Assembly: GCA_947069175.1 (NCBI GenBank)
Contig: CAMTDV010000013.1
Location: 24,679,857 to 24,743,856 of the forward strand
Source of the DNA: Scalesia atractyloides
Lineage: Eukaryota; Streptophyta; Magnoliopsida; Asterales; Asteraceae
Reading direction: 5' to 3'
DNA: 64,000 bases
The translations under genes and the position numbers were made by a program. Positions 56,691 through 64,000 of this stretch are shown piece by piece (positions within the stretch are counted from its first letter, which is position 1; each line of letters starts with the position of its first letter). Below the pieces are notes generated by a model that saw only the letters and a program-made list of their open reading frames with translations, did no database searches and was not told the origin of the DNA.

Positions 56691-58137
56691 TTAGTAATAA
56701 TGCCACCAGGAAAGATCTTGAGGATAAAGTCGATAACCTTGACTCAGTTCTAGAAGGAAGACGTCTATAAGAATCGAAACAACTTGAGTGGGTTGATTAT
56801 AAGAAAAGGTTCGAAGAAATAAAAACTGAAATCGCGCTTAATCTCAAACAAAAGGCAAGAATTAAGTGAACAATTGAGGGAGATGAAAACACGGCTTATA
56901 TTCACGAGACGATAAACCAAAACAATGTTAGTAAGCGAATGGGATCCAAATTAATGCCGACTAGATCACGGACCCGGAAAAATTAATTTCGAAGCAAGGA
57001 GGTTTTTCGCGTACAAATTCCTTGAGCCAAGGGTGCGTTGATCATTTTTTTCTTTCATTTTGGTCCATTCTCCATCCAAGAAGTTAAAGAAGTAATATGA
57101 GATTGGGGGAGTGAAAGGGCACCGGGGCGGATGGTTTCAATTTCGGTTTTATTAAGCACTTTTGGGATTTACAAAAAGATGATGTCATTAAGGTGTTGGA
57201 CAGTTTCTACACAAATGGGGTGATAAACCGAGGGTGTGGATCGTCGTTCCTAGCCCTTATCCCTAAAGGTACGGATCCTATTACATTTAATGACTTTCGA
57301 CCCATTAGCTTAATTGGTTGTATCTTGAAAATTATCTCCAAAATCTTGACTAATAGAATCAAAGGTGTTGGGTTCGGTTGTCTCGGAATATCAATTGGGT
57401 TTTCTAGCTAATAGAAACATGCTTGATGGACCTATAATGCAAAACAAAATAATCTCGTGGGTAAAAAAAAACAAAATATGAAGCTTTCATTTTTAAAATA
57501 GACATCAAATAGGCATATGATCCAACTAGTTGGAATTTTATCGATGATATTCTACGACAAATGATCTTTCCGACATTATGAAGGAGATGAGTAAGGGGTA
57601 TTTTGGAATCATCAAGACCGTCGGTTCTCATAAACGGCTCCCCAACTCGTGAATTTCAATGCTTTCGCAGGGCGTGTCAAGGGGATCCACTCTCACCTTT
57701 TATTTTTATAATTGCTATGGAGGCATTAACCAGATTTATGGATAAGGCTAAAGATATGGGCTTGGTGAAAGGGATTCGGTTACCAAATAATGGATCTACT
57801 ATGACTCACTTGATATATGCGGACGATGTTTTTATGGGCGAATGGGGAGATAACAGTATTCAAAATATTATCTGTCTTATGAGGTGCTTTTACTTTATTT
57901 CTGAGCTGAAAATAAATTACAAAAAATCTAGCCTTTTTGAACTTATCGTAATGGATGCAATAGTAGAAAAGGTGGCTAACTCAATCAATTGTAGTGTTGG
58001 CAAGTTCCCGTGCAAGTATGTGGACCTACTAGTTGGGGCGAACATGAACCAGCTGAAGCAATGGAATAGCCTGGTGGATTGTTTCAAGTCAATATTGTGT
58101 AAGTGGAAAGCGAAAACTTTATCTTTCAGGGGGGAGT
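56690..58137 (+). mobile_element. LINE (L1-type) reverse transcriptase fragment, interrupted by family C
   Basis: Plant LINE ORF2 readable in shifting frames: a pre-RT part with GDENTAYIHETINQNN, then PNADGFNF-like, GCGSSFLALIPKGTDPITFN, then DFRPISLIGCILKIISKILT, NGSPTREFQCFRRACQGDPL, then SPFIFIIAMEAL, HLIYADDVFMGEWGDNS (active site YADD intact), and CKWKAKTLSFRGEL at the end, where the family C LTR begins. Several stops lie in 56750-57200 and 57410-57600. The 3' remainder must lie beyond the window. A different copy from the split LINE at 34700/53575. Confidence 0.82.
57603..58137 (+). pseudogene. LINE RT catalytic segment
   Basis: An open stretch of about 179 codons with VLINGSPTREFQ, GDPLSPFIFIIAMEAL, YADDVFMGEWGD, ELKINYKKSSLF and VGANMNQLKQWN. 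It contains the polymerase catalytic YADD. It is cut by the LTR insertion after GGGGGGAGT. Confidence 0.8.
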
Positions 58138-58321
58138 TGTAACATCCGTCGAAAAACGGGTTTCAAAACCCGTTTCGTTTATTAATCGAATATCAAGTTA
58201 TAAAATTTCGTTGCGTATTTATGATTAATTTTAATTTTAAACAATACATAATTAATAAACAATTTAGAATTTAAGAACTATAATTATTAAAAAGTAAAAA
58301 TAAAGTAAATAAAAAATAAAA

Positions 58322-58386
58322 CAGGCTGCCGGGTTTCGAACCCGGGTCAGCCGGAAAAACAAAGAAACACCTAGCCACTCCGCCAT
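58322..58386 (-). other. tRNA-like module, antisense in U3 (shortened copy)
   Basis: On the minus strand TGGCGGAGTGGCTAGGTGTT is followed by GACCCGGGTTCGAAACCCGG and CAGCCT. The T arm is intact; the variable/anticodon part is shorter than at 47902-47993. Confidence 0.5.
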
Positions 58387-58664
58387 TTGATTCGTTTGTG
58401 ATATATGATAAAACAATTAATACTTATAATAAAACTAAAACTCAAATACGGTGATTCAGCGCGCCCAATTACACTCGCCGGAAATACCGACGATTTCGCC
58501 AATTATCGACGGTTTCCTTTGCCTAAACGAAAGTATTAACATCAACGTCGGTTATAACCGATGTCTAAACCCGCGACCTCAGTCATAACCGCCGGAGAAA
58601 GTCTTGACCACGAATCAAGACCAAATTCAGACCCAATTCATCTTGATTCATCCCTATAAATACA

Positions 58665-58672
58665 CACCCAAG
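58665..58672 (+). promoter_or_regulatory. Likely LTR TATA box, family C
   Basis: TATAAATA in CATCCCTATAAATACACACC. It places the three tRNA-like units (59247 onward) about 580 bases downstream, in the transcribed R/U5. Confidence 0.6.
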
Positions 58673-59246
58673 TCTCTGGTAATCATTTTGCTCAAAATCG
58701 CACAAATTCTCGAAGAAATTTCACTCGCTGGAAATATTCTGTATTGTCGGACTTTCGCCGGAAAACCGAGATATACATCAAAACGGTAAATTTCTCGATT
58801 CTTTCGTTTTCAATCCATTGTTAGACTTATACTAACTTCAATTCTTCAACCAGAATCGGTCCCAGACGACGTTGCCGGATAATCTGCACTCGCCGGAATT
58901 CTCTGCAAGTCGCCAGAAAACCGAACCCATTTCATCTCTTCTGCCATACTCTAAAATAAGACTTCTAGAGCTCAGACAGAAAGCACCACACTCACCTCAA
59001 ACTTCCTGTAGATCCTCTGTCGCAAGTTACACGTCGCCGGAAAAGTTTCAGTCACCGGAAATTCGTCGGAAATCACACCTGTTCGGTACAACATCCTTAA
59101 AACCTTTCTGTTTAAATTAATTTCGATAATCAGTAATACTCAATCAACTAATTAAACAAGAATTATTGATTAACTGGTTTCATAATCTGAAGAAGATGAA
59201 GCACTGTTAATATATAAGTTTAATTTAAAACGGATTTTTAAACGGG

Positions 59247-59658
59247 TTAGACACACAGTCCAGTGGTGGACTGTGTGCAATTTTAAACCACACGTCCCGA
59301 GTTCGATTCGTGCATTTAACCGGTTTCCTGCGATAAATCCCAATTTTTTTGAAAGGCCCCAGAACACCTTCCAGTTAGTATATAAGGTTAATAAAAACAA
59401 GTATTTTAACCAGGTTAGACACACAGTCCAGCGGTGGACTGTGTGCAAAGTTAAACCACAGGTCACGAGTTCGAATCCTGCTTCTGCAACCGGTTCGACA
59501 TGATTAAAATTCTTTTTAGAATAAATGATTCTGAATAATCTAAATAGTGTATAAATATAATTAAAAACAGAAATATTTCAGGTTATACACGTAGCTCAGT
59601 TGGTAGAGCTGCGTGCACGCGTACGGGAGGTCACAAGTTCGAACCTCACTCAGTGCAC
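59247..59658 (+). repeat. Three tandem tRNA-like units in the family C 5' LTR
   Basis: Heads at 59247, 59415 and 59583 (period 168). Units 1 and 2 carry AGTCCAGYGGTGGACTGTGT and B-box-like GAGTTCGATTCG and GAGTTCGAATCC. Unit 3 carries GTAGCTCAGTTGGTAGAGCT and AAGTTCGAACCTC. Same order and spacing as in the solo LTR and the inverted LTR. Confidence 0.75.
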
Positions 59659-60169
59659 TTACACCACAGTCCGACCGGTCAACGGACCGGTCAACGGACC
59701 GGTCAACGGTCAACGGTCAACAAAAAGTCAACATTTTTTTATATATTTTATTTATTTAATTTAATTTAAAAATCAATTAAAAATACTAAAAATAATATTT
59801 TTAAAGTTAGAAAATGACCTTAAACTCACAAAAATAAACCTAAAAATCCTATTAAAATTGTTAATAAAATCCACATATTTACCGTATCTTTTCGTTATTA
59901 TTTAGGTTATTTATTCCTCGTCGATCAACTCTCTAAACTCGTGCGCATTCAACATCATCAAACGAACGCACCCAATGTGAGTGAATCTCTACCAATTCCC
60001 CGTTTTAATCACATTTTGGGGTGTATCATGTGTCGCTTATTATTTATTACATTGAAACACTTGTGCATCCATCATATCCATGATCAAATGTGAATCCAAT
60101 ATGTATCAATTGTTTGTGTGGTTAATGTTTAGATTAAATTTATCATATTCAGTACATACATCATCATAG

Positions 60170-60335
60170 GCTCGTCTGTTCCCCATAACCTATGAGCGGA
60201 ACTGTTCCCCATTACCTATGAGCGGAACGTGGCTTTGCCAACATACGATCGGCTCCGTTTGATTGAGCCTTGATCACACATACATCATCATAGGCTCGTC
60301 CGTTCCCCATTACCTATGAGCGGAACGTGACGTTG
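60170..60335 (+). repeat. Hairpin repeat cluster in the family C 5' LTR
   Basis: GTTCC...GGAAC hairpins around CCATTACCTATGAGC at 60178-60202, 60204-60228 and 60302-60326, with a GGCTC...GAGCC hairpin at 60251-60269. All lie in the transcribed part of the LTR. Confidence 0.7.
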
Positions 60336-60767
60336 CCAACATATACATTATCATTCATGTCATATACTCATGCAAGGTGGTTTGATATTGTTTGTTTATT
60401 TACGTTTGCTCACATATGATTATTGCACAATTTTTCCATATTAAATACAATAAGAAATCAATATCAAATGTTTTAACAAGATTCACTCGCCAACTTTTGT
60501 TGACCCAAAATCCCCCATTTTTACACATGATACAGGTGATCCAGTTGCAGCAAGAAACATATAGGACGGCCTAGAAGAATAAATCAGATTAGGCTTTGGA
60601 TTGTTTACTTAGTTACTTTTTCCTTGTAATTGTATGAACTCGTTTGGAATATTGAAGTTGTAATTTGAATTTAATAAATATGAAACATTTTAGTAAACTC
60701 ATGAGCTTTGGTGATAACCCAATTATGCCCCGACTCTTATTCCGCTGCGGGTCGGGGTGTGACAGAT

Positions 60768-60781
60768 TAGTATCAGAGCCA
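60768..60781 (+). other. Primer-binding site, family C
   Basis: TAGTATCAGAGCCA three bases after the LTR end; one mismatch to the initiator Met-tRNA 3' end (TGGTATCAGAGCCA). Confidence 0.85.
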
Positions 60782-61574
60782 TGACTATAGGGATATAGGA
60801 TAGGTTATTAGACCCTTAGAGCCTATACTATAGTTGATTAGAATTTTTAAATCATTTGTGTGTTACATGCAAAATTCATGATGTTTATATGCTTTATGTT
60901 TATTGTTACATTCAATGTTATGCAAGCATGTTCATAAGTACATATTATTATACAATGCTCATCATGAATCATATCCTCATAACATACCATATCCATGAGA
61001 GCACACACCTCACAATTCCTATGATTTTTGCAGCGATTTTTGTATTTTCAAATCACATCAAAGTGAGTTCTCATGACGGGCATGTAGTAACTGGAAGGGT
61101 ACGAGTACCGGTAGTCAGAACGTCCTGTCTAGGCTTGGCATTCGTATAAATCCAAAATAAAGGACCAGTTTGCCTACCTGGGGACTAACGATGAGAGTAC
61201 GAAGGACCTATTAGGCCAAAGCATGCTATACCAAACGTCGTGTGAGCTAACCCCACTTTGAGTTGTCATTGTGTCTATACCTGGACACCCTCCGACCATA
61301 AATCTCGCAAACATATTTCATGGTTTTCATTCGGGTGATGCGAGTGTTAAACCGCCAACACCAATGTGAATCCTACTAAGCAAATAGTCGTGGGGGCCCA
61401 CATGACTACACAGGCGATGGTATGGGGGACATTGGAGGCCCAAACATGAGCAAACCCAGGACATCCTATGGATGTAGTTGCATTATTGATGATTATGTTA
61501 TTTTATTACTTTTAACGGCACATGACACCTAAAAACTCCCTAAACTCACAATCTTCATATGTATGTTCCTGTAG
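60782..61574 (+). other. Family C untranslated leader
   Basis: About 790 bases, no significant ORF. The short ORF 60856-61149 overlaps low-complexity sequence and has no recognisable domain. Confidence 0.55.
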
Positions 61575-61739
61575 ATGTCGGCTAGGCAGCTACGTGGAGG
61601 AAGAAAGTCAGGAAGGTCAAACGAACGCTTGGCCACCAAAATTGTAAAACAAATGGCCACAGTGCTTCCTGACATCGTAATTCAAGTCCAGCAAGCTCTC
61701 ACTGCAAATCCCATTAACCCTCCCAATCAGGAAGACCAG
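61575..61739 (+). pseudogene. Family C Gag N-terminus, cut by insertion
   Basis: 55 codons: MSARQLRGGRKSGRSNERLA, then KIVKQMATVLPDIVIQVQQA, similar to KQMAKIIPDIVSKIQ of family A Gag. After QEDQ the reading frame runs into the inverted LTR (TGTCACACCCCGACC). Confidence 0.75.
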
Positions 61740-64000
61740 TGTCACACCCCGACCCGCAGCGGAAATAAGAGTCGGGGCATAATTGGGTTATCACCAAAGC
61801 TCATGATGTTTACTAATATGTTTCATATTTATTAAATCCAAATTACATTTCAAAGTTCCAAGTCAAATTCATACAATACAAGGAAAGGAAAGATTAACTA
61901 AACAAATCCATAATCTAAACTGGTTTATTCTTCTAGGCCGCCCTATATGTTTCTGGCTTCAACTTGATCACCTGTATCATGTGTAAAAACGGGAAATTTT
62001 GGGTCAACAAAAGTTGGCGAGTGAACCTTGTTTAAAAACATTTGTTATTGATTTATTATTTAATTTAATTTTGGGAAAATTGTGCAATAATCATATATGA
62101 ACAAATGTATGTAAACATAACAATCACAAACCACCTTGCTTAAACATGAAATAAGAATGACAATGTATGTGTTGGCAACGTCCCGTTCACGCTCATAGGT
62201 AATGGGGAACGGACGGCCTATGCTAATGTATGTGAGATCAAGGCTCAATCAAACGGAGCCGATCTTATGTTGGCAACGCCTGGTTCACGCTCATAGGTAA
62301 TGGGGAACAGCTCACGCTCATAGGTAATGGGGAGCGGCGGCCTATGAAATGTATGTACTGAAATGATAAAATTTATCTAAACTTCAACCACACAGTCAAT
62401 GGATACACCTTGAATACACATTGATCATAAACATGATGGATGCACAATGATTAATTATAATAAATAAATACGACACATGATACACCCCAAAATGTGATTA
62501 AAACGGGGAATTTGTAGAGATTCACTCACATTGGATGCGTTTGTTTGAAGATGTTGGATGCGCACGAGTTTGGGGGATTGATCGACGAGAGATAACTAAC
62601 CAAATAAGTAATGAAAAGGCATGGTAAGTATGTGGATTTTATTAACTATTTTAATAAGATTTTTGGGTATAAATTTGTGAGTTTAAGGCTACTTTCTAAT
62701 CTTGAAAACGTTATTTTTAAGTATTTTTAATTGGTTTTTAATTTAAATAATTGATTTAATAAATAAAATAAATAATAAATAAAAAAGTTGACTTTGACCG
62801 TTGACCGAGACCGTTGACCGTTGACCGTTACTGTTGACCGGTTTAATTGTGTGAAATTGTGCGCTGAGTGAGGCTCGAACCCGAGACCTCCCGTACGCGT
62901 GCACGCAGCTCTACCAACTGAGCTACGTGTCTAACCCGAAATAATTCTGTTTTTAATTATACTTATATACTATTTACTTTAAACCGAAAATTATTTATTT
63001 TTAAAAAGCTTTTTAAACGTAACGGACCGGTGCTGACCACAGGTCTCGAACCCGGGACCTGTGGGTTAGCGTACACACAGTCCACCGCTGGACTGTGTGT
63101 ATCACTTGGTTATTAACTCGGTTTTTATTATACTTAACATATACTGTGCGTCAACCCGGTTCAGTTAAAAAGGCAGATTTTTATTTCAAGTGGGTAAAGC
63201 TGGGACAGGATTCGAACTCGCGTCTCGTGTATGTTTGTTGCACACAGTCCACCGCTGGACTGTGTGTCTAACCCGTTTATTAAACCGATTTTAATTATTC
63301 TTATATTATACCACACTTCATCTTCTTCGTTCAAAACATAAACATCGATCAAAAGACTGTTATTTGCTAAGTTAGCTCAATGAAGGTTATGAGCCATCGA
63401 AAAGAAAATGAATGGAAAGAGATTGGAAGGTTGATTGTACCAACTGTTCGCTTTTCTTCAGACGTCCGGCAAGGTCGTCGGCTCCGTCTTGGTGAGCTGC
63501 GGCTGATAGATTCTACCAACAATTTGGAGGGATTAGATGTGAAGTGAGACTACTGGGTAATGACTATCAGTGAAACAGAAGAATCATACCGATAATCAGC
63601 AGTTCCCCTGAAAGTTCAGAAATTTCTCCGGCGAATCAGATAATCCGGCAACGTCGACTGTAAAGGATTCTGGGTGAGGGATTTATATTAGAATTTGTCT
63701 AATAAATGAATGAGCCAGAAAAATCGAAGTAATTACCGTGCAGGTGGAAGTCTCGGTTTTCCGGCGACTTGCAGATGTTTTCCGGCGAGTAAATTTTCGT
63801 CGAGAAAAAGTGCGATTTGGGAGCGAAAAGGTTTCTGGCGAATTGTGGGTGAATTTATAGGGTAGTATCGAGGTGAATGGGGTCTGAATTCGGTCTTAAT
63901 TCGAAGTCAGCCGTTCTCCGGCGGTTACGGCTGTTGTCGCGGGTTCAGACGTCCGTTATAACCGTCGCTAGAGTTAATTCAATGGTTAATTCGAGTGGAA
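61740..64000 (-). repeat. Family C LTR inserted in inverse orientation (continues past window)
   Basis: Its 3' end (minus strand ...GGTCGGGGTGTGACA) is at 61740. It extends at least 2261 bp to the right edge, through hairpin repeats (62180-62345), the tRNA-like units and the GCCGGAAA-rich part. It is either the 3' LTR of a nested element or a solo LTR; the edge hides which. Confidence 0.88.
62865..63271 (-). repeat. Three tandem tRNA-like units in the inverted family C LTR
   Basis: Minus-strand unit heads (TTAGAC or the variant TGATAC) at 62934, 63104 and 63271, period 170 and 167. The unit nearest the LTR 3' end carries GTAGCTCAGTTGGTAGAGCT and GGGTTCGAGCC; the other two carry AGTCCAGCGGTGGACT. 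Confidence 0.75.

Larger units (their letters stand above)
58138..60764 (+). repeat. 5' LTR of family C
   Basis: 2627 bp, TGTAACATCCGTCG... to ...GGGTCGGGGTGTGACA. Aligned by eye with the solo LTR 47718-50397 and the inverted LTR at 61740. Internal parts in order: antisense tRNA-like module, TATA, CGCCGGAAA-rich leader start, three tRNA-like units, A/T-rich part, hairpin repeats, terminal segment. Confidence 0.9.
58138..64000 (+). mobile_element. Ty3/gypsy family C element, 5' LTR to gag, with a nested inverted family C LTR
   Basis: Plus strand: LTR 58138-60764, primer site 60768-60781, leader about 790 bp, gag start 61575, interrupted at 61740 by an LTR of the same family in the opposite orientation that runs to the window edge. 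The remainder of the outer element should lie to the right. Confidence 0.85.

Overview
The window is plant nuclear DNA. It carries one large split gene with GT-AG introns, a decayed CC-NBS-LRR resistance gene, and a dense, nested load of Ty3/gypsy LTR retrotransposons, LINEs, a copia scrap, Helitron-like ends and foldback MITEs in AT-rich sequence. The gypsy coding style (chromodomain-type integrase tails, iMet-tRNA primer sites, a Pro/His/Ser-rich upstream ORF) and the MITE sequences resemble those of the daisy family (Asteraceae). That placement is recognition from memory, not a search; the species cannot be told.

Layout. 1-6223: a minus-strand gypsy element (family A) cut by the left edge, nested in the 3' end of an opposite-strand sibling whose 1.2 kb tail and 3' LTR fill 6224-9403. 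9404-12300: intergenic, with a microsatellite and a MITE. 12576-29950 (+): a homologue of Arabidopsis DEG7 (protease Do-like 7), reconstructed here as 22 exons. Exons 1-14 (456 codons, with the His-Asp-Ser protease domain) are open and cleanly spliced. A 7.2 kb intron full of retroelement debris follows. Exons 15-22 then carry four single-base indels and a broken splice donor. 31546-34509 (-): a CC-NBS-LRR pseudogene with several frameshifts, tail to tail with DEG7. 34700-35347 plus 53575-53874: one LINE split by the 18 kb family B gypsy block, which is arranged as LTR-internal-LTR-partial internal and whose right LTR is itself interrupted by a family C solo LTR with a perfect 5 bp target duplication. 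53875-56600: intergenic, with a Helitron-like end and a trinucleotide repeat. 56690-58137: a second LINE (reverse transcriptase part) interrupted by a family C element (58138 onward), which in turn is interrupted in gag by an inverted family C LTR running off the right edge.

Most noteworthy. Family C LTRs contain, in all three copies seen, three head-to-tail units of about 169 bp. Each unit starts with a tRNA-like module (A-box and B-box like segments), lies downstream of the likely TATA box, and would therefore be part of the retroelement RNA leader. A fourth, unrelated tRNA-like module sits antisense in U3. Family B LTRs are likewise built of degenerate repeats of about 158 bp. Families B and D both carry an extra ORF upstream of gag with a shared acidic/serine motif.
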